From: Panaeolus papilionaceus
Lineage: Eukaryota > Basidiomycota > Agaricomycetes > Agaricales
Assembly: GCA_015501605.1 (NCBI GenBank)
Contig: JADNRZ010000010.1
Coordinates: 1,860,001-1,924,000 of the forward strand
DNA length: 64,000 bases
Reading direction: 5' to 3'
The notes beneath the pieces are model-generated. The model made no database searches. It was not told the origin of the DNA and saw only the letters and a program-made list of their open reading frames with translations. Of the stretch, positions 45,875 to 56,753 are shown piece by piece. The stretch's first letter is position 1; the number at the start of each line of letters is the position of its first letter. The position numbers and the translations under genes were made by a program.

Positions 45875-47673
45875 TTGACTGCTAACAATGGCGTAAAGAG
45901 CTTACTGGACTATTCACAGTGTGTGAAAGGAACACTGAGCGCCGAGCAGACTATGGCAGTCCCGTAACAATTCACGTCTCGTTACCTATATCGTCTTTCC
46001 TTAATTTTTAGCAATCACTCCTATGAGCGACGGAGCAAAAAATTTCCGACAGCATAAGCGAAAGGAGAGGTGCCTCTGAAGCTCGCAAAATTACCATTCA
46101 GGGCGTCAATTTCGACAGCGTGTCCAAAGCGCAGTGCATTTTGCGTTCTTTCATTCTCTATTTCCTTTTTGGTACTTTCAAATGTACATCGGGCAGTATC
46201 TTGGCCTGTGCATTCGAGCGACCTGCCCTATCGCAATGAAAACTAAGTTTTTACTGATGTTCCACTTGTTCAAAATTTATGGGCTTTGAATGATGCGCCG
46301 AACGACATTACCTGAAGAGGTCAGGATTTCACTGCACCCGAGAGCAGTGGTGACCTCGATTCCCTCTGTTTTACTAAGGCTAAGGAAGATGTTAAAATGA
46401 AGCGTGACTTCATATTGTGCGCGTGTCCACTCTTTGGTATTGTGACTCGGGGAGATCACATAGGGGGTTTTGGCTGCTCGAAGGTGACGCAATACCACCG
46501 ATCCTACTTATTAATATTGCTTCGATAGCGCGAGAACTTAAAATTTTTCGTCACTTTTTTTCAGTGATACTCCGAAAGATCATAAAATTTTATCAAGGCT
46601 ATCTAAGCCTCTTCAGTAAATACCTGACGTATAGGGTTCAATCGGTGTCCCTCAGATTCGATTGACACATGTTTTCGATAATTCCAGTGCACTTCCATCA
46701 GACTAAAAGTTTAAATAATGTTATCAGACAATCTTAAAGCAACTACATACAAAGGAGATGAAAGACGTTGATAATTAGCCGAAGCCGAAGCGCCTGTCAC
46801 TAGCTTGATCGCTTAGAGCAAATCGACTGCTGCCTGATCGGGACTGATAGTCTATGACGCCTGGGGGTACTATCATGCCCGCTTGTCGCAGTACGCAAAC
46901 GATAAAGCTTATAGATTAAGTCACAGCGGAGGCGACTTTCACGCGATGTCCGTCGAATATGTTATTCGACAGAAAGATTTGACCTGTCTAGCGGAAGCCC
47001 CAAGTACATACATACATAATCTCTAGGACCGAGAAGCTTGTGCTATCGGATGCCCATTTGGAAATTAGCACCATCTATGATTGAAGCTTGTATGTGCATA
47101 AAGGAAGTCAGTTGGGTGCTGAAGGAACGTATTCATTTTCCAAGTTCTAGATCAGTGCTAATCCCAACCATCAGGTTCGCGAAGTGATCGGACCTTGCTC
47201 AGCGACCAATTCAAGTAGAGATGCAGGGCGATGCGATGTCTATTATAGAATTACTAGTTACTGAGCGACGTACATAGATGTCAGTGAAGAGGTACATGTA
47301 GTATTGCGTGTAAGCTGTATGCGTAGAGAGATAATGTAACAATGATGGCAATGCGGTGATTACAGACAATACAACACAATGTGATCACAAAAAAGAATGG
47401 GTGTGGCGCGCAGATGAGCAATTCCAGGGGTCAATGATAACGAGAGTGAGTAGTTGGAAGCAAAAGAACCAAGTGAAAACCCTAAGAAGCGAAGCGAAAT
47501 AAACCCGAAGCCGAAGCGATAACCCAAACCAAGGAGATGAGAGAGAGAGAGAAAAGTCGAAAAGGGCGGAACTCTATGTTGATGAGCGATGAGGTAAAAA
47601 AAACCTTAGACCTGGCAAGTAGACCCTGGGGTCAAATCAACGTTTTTGCTACAAGAGATTAAAACAAAACATG

Positions 47674-49012
47674 TCAATACAAACGACGTCGGTCTATATC
47701 AGATACCACATACCCTTTTTGAGTGATGGGTGCGAAGCTGGAAGGCGCGAAGGGGTCTTCCTCATTCAAGAAGATGTCGTATGTGGCTGCCGCGACTTGG
47801 GCGCCAATAATAGGGGCGAGAATGGGTGCCCACAACCAGTATTGGCTACAAAGATGCACGCGAATAAGAAATGATCAGCATCATGTCCCAAGTGGAGTCG
47901 GCAAAGGAGTGTGACACCATACCTTCTATAAGTGTACAATTCCTTGCCATATCCAGCGAAAGTGAGCATCAAACGGGGACCGAAATCTCTTGCGGGGTTG
48001 AACGCATAAGCTGAACAGACGCTTGTTAAGAGATTGAGAATAAAACGTAACATACACCAAACACCCACAGGTTTGCATTCCTAGTGAGACACCGAGACCG
48101 AGGAGCACCAGGAAGAGACCAATAGGGAGAAGACCATGTGGAATGGCGTTGTTTTTCTTGTCGGTCATGGCAAGGACCATGAATGTCAAGATGCAAGCAC
48201 CGAAAAGTTCGACAGCAAACGCAGTACCAGTATTCAAGTAATCCAACTATTTTAATCAGTATAAAATTTAGGCCCTTGCATACCATAGATGACAATAGGA
48301 ATGCTTACAGCATAAGTGGCGAATAGGCTTGCGGTGGCGCGAGTGCGAATATCGTGGCCACCTTCGAAGATATCAATAGCTTGGACGTAGTTGGCGTATA
48401 CCAGAGCAGAGCCAATTAAACCGCCCAGGACCTGTGCCAGAAGATATTCTACAAGGACGTGTACATCAGCCAAATATTGTGTGATTATCAGTGCAAGTCA
48501 ACTAACGAGGAACTTTGCGCCAGGGGAATCCACGCCAAGTTGCGAGAGCAAGGGTGACCTGATAAATCGTGGATGATATACAAATGAGAACGACCGGAAC
48601 ATGGAAAATGAGAACTTACAGCGGGGTTCAAATGACCTCCGGAAATTCCACCACTAATCCAGGCACCCAGGGCCAAGCCTGGGCAAACTGTCAGTCGAAA
48701 AAAGATTACCATATTAGATAGTCATACCAATAGCCCAGCCAAAATTGACAGAAAGAAAGTCCTGGTGACAGTGCTTGTTAATATATGATTGACCATGCTA
48801 GTAGGGAACAGACTCACTCCTCTAGGAGAGGAAACAACGTTTGGATTGGTTGAAAGAACCACCGAGCAGTCGACACCAGTACCGATGATCACGAAGGTCG
48901 CAACGCCAATCATCTCAGCCATCGGCTCGCGAATCACAGAGCTGGGCACATGCATGATCAGCCAAGGTCGAAGAAAAACGTAGTTTTGGATGCTCACCGA
49001 ATGCGACTCCAT
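47674..49012 (-). CDS. Aquaglyceroporin-like MIP channel 2
   Basis: Several short exons encode a second MIP channel: [46 protein letters not shown] (NPA 1), [41 protein letters not shown], then [12 protein letters not shown] (NPA 2, with the Asp of glycerol channels) and [22 protein letters not shown]. It parallels MIP1 throughout, including the intron directly after the first NPA, so the two arose by tandem duplication. The N terminus is shorter than that of MIP1. The last codons are uncertain: the frame ends at 47674, but a donor within the GGGTATGT stretch near 47715 with an acceptor near 47651 would give a different short tail. Confidence 0.85.
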
Positions 49013-51753
49013 GGTGTTTGTTTTGTTTGCTGAGGGAAGTACGAGTCCAGAACTGGAAGCTCAGCTACAGCCTGAGGAGAAGAAACCTTGGTATCAGGGG
49101 TGTAAGAAGATTCCAAATCACTCGAAGGCATTTTTTGGTGGGTTTTTCGACGATTTTTTGGAGAAAAGAATGGAAGGGGTTTTAAAGGAGAGGGAAGCAG
49201 AAGAGAATTGGAAGGAAATATCCAGCGCCTTGTCGCGATTTAATGAAAAACTGCTTCTGGAATGAGGCGGCGGATTAGGCTCCGGATATTAAACCTTGTA
49301 CATACGTTATGAGTGAAAACATGCCTGGAATGTGTCAACCCTGCAAGCATCGCTCGAGAATAAATGGTCACGGTCTCGCCTGAAATGGGCAACAGAGGCC
49401 CAGAAAACGAATTCGCATCAAGGGATTTTGATCATGGCACGGCCTTGCCGAGGAGGAATCATTCATCACTACCATTTCCCCTCATTTCGTACACTTGACG
49501 GGCCCACCGTTGAGAAATTTGTCGAAAGCGCTGGGCAGAGGGTTGCGGAGTTGACCAGCTGGTCGGGGGCAGTACTGTATGAGCAGTCAAGTGTAATTTG
49601 AGCGGCGAGCAACTCTCGTCGCTTCAACATATTAAAGGGATCAAAGGTCAGTTCATCTTCGAATAGCGCAGCGAATTGCGCAGAACATTGTTCGAAGTAA
49701 GGCTCGCATCAGCGAGCATGGACATGTCATTGAAGGCCTAGTGAAAAGGCTTGTCCTTTTTCGATAGTCAACAAGGCGACCCTGAGCCACGGGTTCGTAC
49801 AAAGCAAGCAACCGGAACTTGAGTGGAAATTTTTCGTTGTTTACTGAAATTCAAAGCGACGTTGTCCCGTGCGGCGAGTCACAGGTAAATCTTGAGTAAG
49901 CGCGTACATCACCCTGTCTGGTGACTCATTCCATGGAAAGAAGAGCAAGCACCGCGGAACGACCCACCGACATCAGCGAACGACGACTCATTATGGACTT
50001 GATCCTTGAGACATTGCTGTAAATGTGTGCAGGTTAGCATATCAAATGATCCAAATTTCGGGTTAGAAGCTAGAAAATGAGGTCAGGCGACTTGAGTCCT
50101 CCGAAAAATGAGGACGATCAACGAATAAGGCAGTCAGTCAATTGAATGCGTTCTCTCTCGGAAAGATCGAAAAGAAACAGTGAAGAGTAATGAGCTTAGA
50201 GCAATGCAGTATAATCGTGTCATCAGATCTGTTTGAGAGAATTGTGAATGTCAGTGAAGAAGAAATAATGAATTGGTGACGAGAAATCTTCAAAGGGAAA
50301 CCACAGAATTCTTGATCAAATGACAAGTCGGGCGGGGTATTGACACTTACCTGGTACACGACATTCTGTTCATTAATTTCCACAAAGACTAAGTTTCATC
50401 TCCTATCTGTCTTCGGGCAGAATATACGCTGCACACGATACCCTAGCGAACGCTGCTGCATGAACACAAATTTGGGTTCCTTCAACCCTAACACTGGTAG
50501 CTTGATCGTGTTTTTCCTTAAGGGTGACCTTGTGTCACCGTCTCAAATATTGGTCGGTTGGGACATTTGCAATAAATTAAGCTTTAGGCTTTTTGCAACG
50601 AGTAGTGGAGTGGAGGCAAAGCAAGATACGCTTTTATGAAAATAGACGGTTGTGGAGTGAGTTCAAGCTTCGAAAACATAACATGAGGCACAGTTAAGGC
50701 CTTTCGGGAATTGCCTTTAGTGACGACACCTTGCGTCTCAATCAGATGCAAACACAGATGCCCCTCATGATCAAGAGAGTTATAGGGTCGATAAGCAACT
50801 GCATGATGGTTCAATCGATGAATGGAGCCGTTACTTCATTAAAGCGACTTGCTTATATCTTTGAATCTAGGACTCTCGACCCTTATTTTGATCGATACAT
50901 GAACGTTTGAACCCCCACACCCCAACCAAATATCAACTCAAAGAAACCCTACATCGTTTCGGAGTGAGCCATCGGCTTAATTTCTATCCTTTCTACATGA
51001 GTACGAGGTGTGCAGCATAATGAACGGGGATCCAAAACTTGGGGAGATCGCCAGTACCATGATGAGGTCCTGGCACTGCCTTCTGCAGTTGAAGGGGCCT
51101 TGTGTCATTTGATAACCCGATAAGGTGAACCCAGTTGATTCGAGCATAACGAGAATCAAGTACGTCAGAGCAGAGCGCTCAAGGTCAAGAGTATTTTTTA
51201 CTACGTATTTTAAGCAGTCATTCACTTGTACACAAGAAAAAGAGGGTATGTAGCTCATCATGATGGACCCGGGATTGATGAAATATACACATGTGCTGTC
51301 TCAGGCTCCCTCTGACCAGCTCTGACCGTGAGCTCGAGGCGAGCCGGGACGGCCATACGAGGAATGAAGGCCAAACACGACCCACAAAACGCATCCCATG
51401 CGGTTCTGTCGACGTATACTGGTGATTCTTCAATTCATTGCTTCCACGCCTGCTACTTTTTTGGCATCTGTTAGCACACAGCTTTGCTGAGTGTTGTGGT
51501 ATTAAATTATTGACTAACACCCCCATCCAGTGCCCACCCTCCTGGAGGTCTCCTATCCCAATTTCTCCGACTTATAACGACCATCGTGGGCGTCCCCGGT
51601 GTCATAGTTCAGTGTATCGATTTTGGGTTACTAGTACTTCTATTTAAATCCGCAATCTGCCACCTATCCTTACTTGTCAGCCTTTCTTACCCCCTGTTTC
51701 TTAGTCTCGTCTAATTCATCCCACCTTCATAACCGCCACACTTCAAACTACCG
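49013..51753. other. Long region without recognisable genes
   Basis: About 2.7 kb upstream of MIP2. A 91-codon plus-strand frame (48990-49265) overlaps the MIP2 start and is probably chance. Other frames have no recognisable motif. Confidence 0.45.
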
Positions 51754-52257
51754 ATGAGTTCTGGAAACATTGGCAGTTCGGATACATGGGATTGCCGTCA
51801 TGGACGTCGCAGTTCCGACGATTATGAATCCGGAAGCGAATATTCAAGCTCGAAAACGAAGACAGCGTGCTCAAACTCACCGTATTCTTACATCTCCTAT
51901 TCGCAACCAGCTACCAAGAACACTTACTGCACCACCACTCCCTCCAACTCAGACTACCCAGTACAGCTCGTCCGGTACTTATGGCAGGTCAACTCAGAGT
52001 TACAAGTCGTATATTTTATTTTGATTTCCATCGTTTTCCATAGCATTATACGTATTATGTACGTAGTTTACAACGAATATAAGCTCTTCCCACCCTCGTA
52101 TTTCGTATTTCGTGCTCGTGTTTCGTCTTCGGCTTCGTTCGGTGTCCGTGTGCACCTTCGTCAGCGCTTATTTTCGTCACCTTCATCCCTCGTTCCGAAT
52201 CGTTCAGCTCATATCCCTCACCTCGCCTTCCCTCAGCCTCATCTCTCTCACATATAG
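51754..52257 (+). CDS. Possible small hypothetical gene
   Basis: An ATG after a CT-rich leader and an AT-rich TATTTAAAT motif (about 51642) opens a frame of up to 167 codons. The first 85 are Ser/Tyr-rich (SSDDYESGSEYSSSKTKT). The second half is hydrophobic and then Ser/Arg-rich and may be intron or downstream sequence. No family is recognised, and the promoter-like context is the main reason for listing it. Confidence 0.25.
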   Translation: MSSGNIGSSDTWDCRHGRRSSDDYESGSEYSSSKTKTACSNSPYSYISYSQPATKNTYCTTTPSNSDYPVQLVRYLWQVNSELQVVYFILISIVFHSIIRIMYVVYNEYKLFPPSYFVFRARVSSSASFGVRVHLRQRLFSSPSSLVPNRSAHIPHLAFPQPHLSHI

Positions 52258-52379
52258 ACCCCACGAACTCGTGCTGCGCGTCACTACTTTCCCTTTCCAT
52301 CCCACCATCTCATCTCTCACTCACATCTTCACCCTCACTCACCTTCGACCCAGATCTCCCTACGCACACACCGACGTTA

Positions 52380-52671
52380 CTTACTTTCCAGCGCAGCAGA
52401 CGAGGGTCCCTGCCTGTAAAATAAGTTTGAGTCAGTAATCAAACACATGTTGAAAGCTCAATATAGATTGAATCGAATACATATATACTAACAAGCAGGT
52501 TCTAGAAAAGTCAAGTGCCGAGTCAGTATCCATGCTATATCATATCGAGAAATGCAACATACCACAGATGATGCGCTGTTGAAGCAATTCAGTCTCGGGG
52601 GAGGAGGGTATACCCAGGACGGCCAACGGAAGGGCAGAAAGGATGGCGAAGATAGCGATGGAGAATTGAAT
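52380..52671 (-). pseudogene. Small secreted protein-like gene with ATT in place of ATG
   Basis: Exon 52671-52563 reads as a classic signal peptide, QFSIAIFAILSALPLAVLG, followed by PSSPETELLQQRIIC. An intron (donor GTATGT at 52562, acceptor 52409) leads to a short second exon ending CGTLVCCAGK and a stop. The total is about 45 residues, with Cys residues only at the end, like fungal small secreted proteins. An ATAAATAG box lies about 75 nt upstream, so the spacing suits a start codon at 52669-52671, but the codon is ATT and no in-frame ATG lies nearby. It is either a start-loss allele, a sequencing error or a non-AUG start. The family is not recognised. Confidence 0.35.
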
Positions 52672-52739
52672 TTTAAGTTGAAAGGTGTAAAACGATTGGG
52701 TTACTTCGTTTGATGCTTTTTATCTTATTTTTGCGTCCT

Positions 52740-54060
52740 ATTTATGGCTTTCAGCGACCTCGAATGAACCCTGCATAGTGGAGAAAGAGTCCTTCGATCC
52801 TGAAGTCTGGCAGCATGACAATGACTGTCGAGACAATGTGGATACCTTTTTGGATCCATTAGACTGATAGGTAGCTTCAGAATTCAGAGGTGAGTTTCGA
52901 CCGTGGGATGTGGGTGGTTCAGAAAGTTCTTCGAAGATATGTCTTCATCGAACTCGAAAGACAATAGCAATACTACGCATATGTTGACCAACAAGCACTT
53001 GATCAACGTTTACTCAGTACGCTTATGGCCGTCGATTGCTATTCAAATTCAATTACTCGAACTTCAAAATAATGGTTAAGGATTGTTCTCTCCATGAAGC
53101 AACCCTGCAGACAAGGTAGCATATCAACGCCTGTCTATGCTTGGCATATTCACAGACTCGGACACATCTGATGGAAAAGACCAGTTCTGGCGAAAATAGG
53201 GCTTAACGCTGCGTATGGCCGTCGGGAGGCAAGGAAGGCGCTGACCTTATAATTGCGTCCATCTCGAGTTCAGTGCCTTATCCTATTTGCAACGAGAACA
53301 ATAGAAGACACGGCGTCCGGGAAAGAGTATATTCTAAGTTACGAAGTCGGTATAGACGAGGGATTTTTAGAAGAGCAATGGAGTTGACACTTCAGACCGA
53401 AACCCAGAGAATAGAAGTTACTCACTGAGGGAAATATTTTCAGTCATTTCTTTTCAAGTTGACGGAACACTCCGTTCTTGTTGTCTGATCCATGGCTGCA
53501 ATTTTCTATGAGGAGTTACTTGTGGATGCCATGACCAGTGCGCTCTTTTCCGTATCGAGCTTTTTAAGGGACCAACGGCATTCAAAGAAAGAGCAGGAAC
53601 GCGTACGATGGAGTGGAAGAAAGTGCACGCTTGGTAGCTTCTGGGCGGCGACTTCGAGAGCACTCCATTCTTTGCCTGATCGGTGGTCGCCGGTGCACCG
53701 AGAAAATCGGGAATTTGGAGAGATGCAACATCGGATAACTATTTCCTTTTGCGAGGCCATGTTTTGCGATCTCGGTGCCTTATGTTTTGCTCCAATATCA
53801 ACGCTGGGACGACCTAAGTCAGTGGGGCTTCATGAAGGTTATTTGTTATCTATGAAAGTTACCATCAATGACGATATCCTTCAAAGCAAACAAGCCTCAA
53901 CACAAATGACGAACATCCTTGATTCATCAGCATTTCACGTTGTTCTCATCCTCCTCCCTGAATTCCCGCAAACTCCTTGGTATTTTAGGTATTCATTCAT
54001 TTGAATACTACCACCTTTTTGATCGTCGTATATATCGTCCATCTTAAGAATATAACCAAA
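52740..54060. other. Region without supported genes
   Basis: About 1.3 kb. Overlapping frames on both strands at 53454-54004 reach 170 codons, but neither shows a domain or clear splice structure. The right end contains the ISD11 promoter. Confidence 0.45.
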
Positions 54061-54441
54061 ATGTCAGCAGTAGCGACACCCAGTCGTCAAGCCATCTTGA
54101 GCTTGTACCATAACATGCTGCGAAGTTCGCAGTCTTTCAGCTCGTATAACTTCCGAGAATATTTTGTGCGTCGCACGAAGGACACATTCCGTTCTATGCA
54201 GGTGAGTTATAAACTTCGTCATGACTTTCAACGATAAGCTCAACGAAGTAATGTTCATTGCTTTAAATAGGACGAGACAGACCCAGAGAGACTGAGCTCT
54301 CTGTATGCCGAGGCAGTGAAGGAAAGCACTGTTCTAAAGCGAAGCGCCATAGTTAATCAACTATACGGCGGATGGAAGCTCGCTATAGAGGTCAAAGAGA
54401 CAGAAGATCCTTCTGTCGTGCACGAACGTTCCGACTCGTGA
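54061..54441 (+). CDS. ISD11: LYR-motif protein ISD11 (LYRM4)
   Basis: Two exons (54061-54201 and 54271-54441) join to 103 residues. The N-terminal LYR-type motif is present as ILSLYHNML, followed by the conserved NFREYFVRRTKDTFR and LYAEAVKESTVLKRSAIVNQLY, which place it in the Isd11 branch. Isd11 binds the cysteine desulfurase Nfs1 in the mitochondrial matrix and is needed for iron-sulfur cluster assembly. Length and the single intron fit the family. It is convergent with RCF1 and close to URM1, whose sulfur also comes from Nfs1. Confidence 0.88.
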
Positions 54442-54858
54442 TTTATACCACCACCTCTACCCATCTCTGTCAATAAACAGTGACACAACACAAGCACTTA
54501 CCACCTAACCACCCACTCGTCTACCTATTCATTATGCGGTCCAATAACACCAAACGACAACCCAACTTATGCCTGGCATTCCAACACTTCCGGGTAGATT
54601 CGGAAACTAGGAAAGCTTTTAGACAACTTTCCTTGACATGGGACATCGTGTACTTCGTCTCTTTGTATGATTAATTCTACACCAGCTCTCCATTAATTTC
54701 GCGCCTATCTTTCCCAAATTTTAATCACATAAAGTAGCGAGGATCAGAGCGTTTTTTGTTTGATCATTGATTAAAATAAGTAAGTTATGTGCAGAGTAGG
54801 GATACAGTGAAAAGCTAGCAAGGGGAATGCAATGTGTGGAGCCGTGTAAACTTCAAAG
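54442..54858. other. Intergenic 3' region between ISD11 and RCF1
   Basis: Shared 3' spacer of two convergent genes; no gene seen. Confidence 0.5.
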
Positions 54859-55458
54859 TTACGACGATGAATCTTTGCCGCTTGACCAGAACTTCCAACT
54901 GCTGCTCTTTTTTATAGCAGCAGACGGAGACTGATCTGCTGGGGATCCTGGAACAACAGGTGCAGCAGGTTTGGAGAATGCCGCCTCCTCCATCGCAGTC
55001 GTCGCCTCTGCACCTTTCAACCTCATCTCGAATTCTGCTTTATCCTGCTGCTTCTTGGCCTCTGCAAGTTCTGCCTCCGTTTGATTACCTTCTGAAGCTT
55101 TCCTTGCGGCCCGTAGGGACATGGACCCCGCGACTAGGGCGGCGAGGGTGAGGCCTTGAAGCACGACGCGAGCACGCATCCAGTGGTTCATTTCCTTAGA
55201 TTTTCCCTTTCGCATTTTTACAGCAGACATAACGAGGGCACCACATGTTGCAAAGCATCCTGTGATTCCAAAAGAGAGAGAGAAAAGAAAGGCCAATCAG
55301 GGGTTTGGAGGCTTGTCAAGTTGAAAGTGCGACCAACCGATAGGGACCCATGGGTTTTCTTTGAACTTGCGAGCAAACTTGTCACTCCACGTTTCAAGTG
55401 GGTTTTGGTATGGGTGAAGACCCGGAATATCTGTGACTGGCGTTTGGTTGTCGCTCAT
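54859..55458 (-). CDS. RCF1: Respiratory supercomplex factor 1, HIG1 domain
   Basis: Two exons (55458-55338 and 55259-54859) join to 173 residues. The N terminus contains WSDKFARKFKENPWVPIG, the entry to the HIG1 domain. Then come the two membrane helices, CFATCGALVMSAVKMRKGK and MRARVVLQGLTLAALVAGS, joined by a basic loop with NHWMRAR. A coiled-coil-like charged stretch (about 105-135) and a Ser/Pro-rich end follow. Rcf1 sits in the mitochondrial inner membrane and helps assemble complex III-IV supercomplexes and modulate cytochrome oxidase. The length is close to yeast Rcf1 (159). Confidence 0.9.
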
Positions 55459-56059
55459 GTTATACAGTATGAACAGCTCGCGTCCTGAGAGTGTTCAGGT
55501 AGAAGTTATTAACACTGATTGACTAAACCTCGAGGTGCATAGGTGCACTTACAAGTACCTGAAGCCTTCTGCTCAGTTTTAGTCATTTGTATGTATGATA
55601 ATCATTGACTTACTATCAGCAATCAAACAGCCAGAGTCCTGCGACGCGGGTAGTGGAAGCGGAAAGAGGATGAAAAGCGACCCTGAAAATTTCCTTTTAC
55701 AGACGAAAAATCAGCCAAATTACTCCGACGCCGATGAGAGTCGTTGCAAGTCTATTTGGTATTGCTTCGTTCATGCACGAGAAATTAGAAAATACAAGTA
55801 TATTACTATGAATAAATTTATATCTCAGGTGAAAGAGACAAAGGACTTTGAAGGAACTGTAAATCCATCTGATATCTATCCGACTTCATCGACACATAAT
55901 GCGGGGTATAACCACGGTATGAATGGGTACATCACTGTCATCAGTCGCATTGGTCTGCATCCTGTCGAGAGCGAAATGTCACCCAGTGAAGCTCTTGATG
56001 CTGACTCGATGCCGGCTTTGCGGGACATCTTGCGTTTGTGGTGTCGTAGGTGGGATTGA
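55459..56059. other. Intergenic region between RCF1 and URM1
   Basis: About 600 nt, with the RCF1 promoter and the URM1 3' flank. A 154-codon plus-strand frame (55595-56059) crosses it but reaches the URM1 stop and lacks recognisable features. Confidence 0.45.
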
Positions 56060-56487
56060 TCAGCCTCCATGCAACGTCGAGATGAATACAAGCTCATCCT
56101 CATCCTGAAGCTCATAATCCCCCTCTCCCTCCAACTCCCAATCCGTGTCATTTATGAGAACCAGTATCCCTGGTCGTCTACATGAAGAAAAAAGCCAAAG
56201 CTGTCAAAAAAGTCGACTCTACATCACAATGGAAGAACGATCACATACACAGTTCCATTCTCCATAAACAGCTCAGCCCTCTCCTTCAACATATGCTCCT
56301 TCATATGATGTATTAGATAAGTAACGTCGGTTTTCTTCTTCTCCTTGCTTTCATCTTGCAATGCCTCTGTGGTGGTGGAGTTGTCTTTTGGGACTGAGGA
56401 GGGTATCTGGATTTTGTACGTCCTTTGGTTGGCGAAAAGGAGTTCTAGACCTCCTCCAAATTCAATTTTAATTGATAAGGTCGACAT
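56060..56487 (-). CDS. URM1: Ubiquitin-related modifier URM1
   Basis: Two exons (56487-56249 and 56177-56060) join to 118 residues. The protein begins with [13 protein letters not shown], continues [20 protein letters not shown] and [19 protein letters not shown], and ends FISTLHGG with the Gly-Gly needed for activation. This is the URM1 beta-grasp fold. Urm1 is made a thiocarboxylate by Uba4, using sulfur originating from Nfs1. It then serves tRNA wobble-uridine thiolation and protein urmylation. The acidic insert around residues 33-50 ([18 protein letters not shown]) is longer than in yeast (99 aa). The donor follows GGAACTGT, so the Val codon is split. Confidence 0.93.
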
Positions 56488-56753
56488 TTGAGCTGTTGAA
56501 TGCGATTCGGATGAGTGGGTATGGTCGTCGTCGAGGTAGAGGTTGAAGAATGAGATAAGATAATGGCGATCCGATCATGTGTTGGATCGGACATCTCCGC
56601 CTTGTGATCGCCGCCACTCGGGCTGGCCCTTGTCCGCTACACAAGAGTAGGTATTCGTAAAACAGAGCAACCTATACATCAATTGAATAAAATACACAGA
56701 AAAAATCAACTAACTAACTCCCCAAACCTAACTAAATACACGAATCTTCACGC

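Larger units (their letters stand above)
45310..47673. other. Spacer between the two MIP channel genes
   Basis: About 2.4 kb containing the MIP1 promoter, the MITE at 45.7 kb and the 3' flank of MIP2. The rest is non-coding by eye, with short repeated words such as GAAGCCGAAGCG near 46785 and 47505. Confidence 0.45.

Noticed and set aside
53454..54004. Overlapping frames on both strands before ISD11
   Set aside because: Up to 170 codons, but both strands are open and neither shows a domain, splice pattern or clear start.
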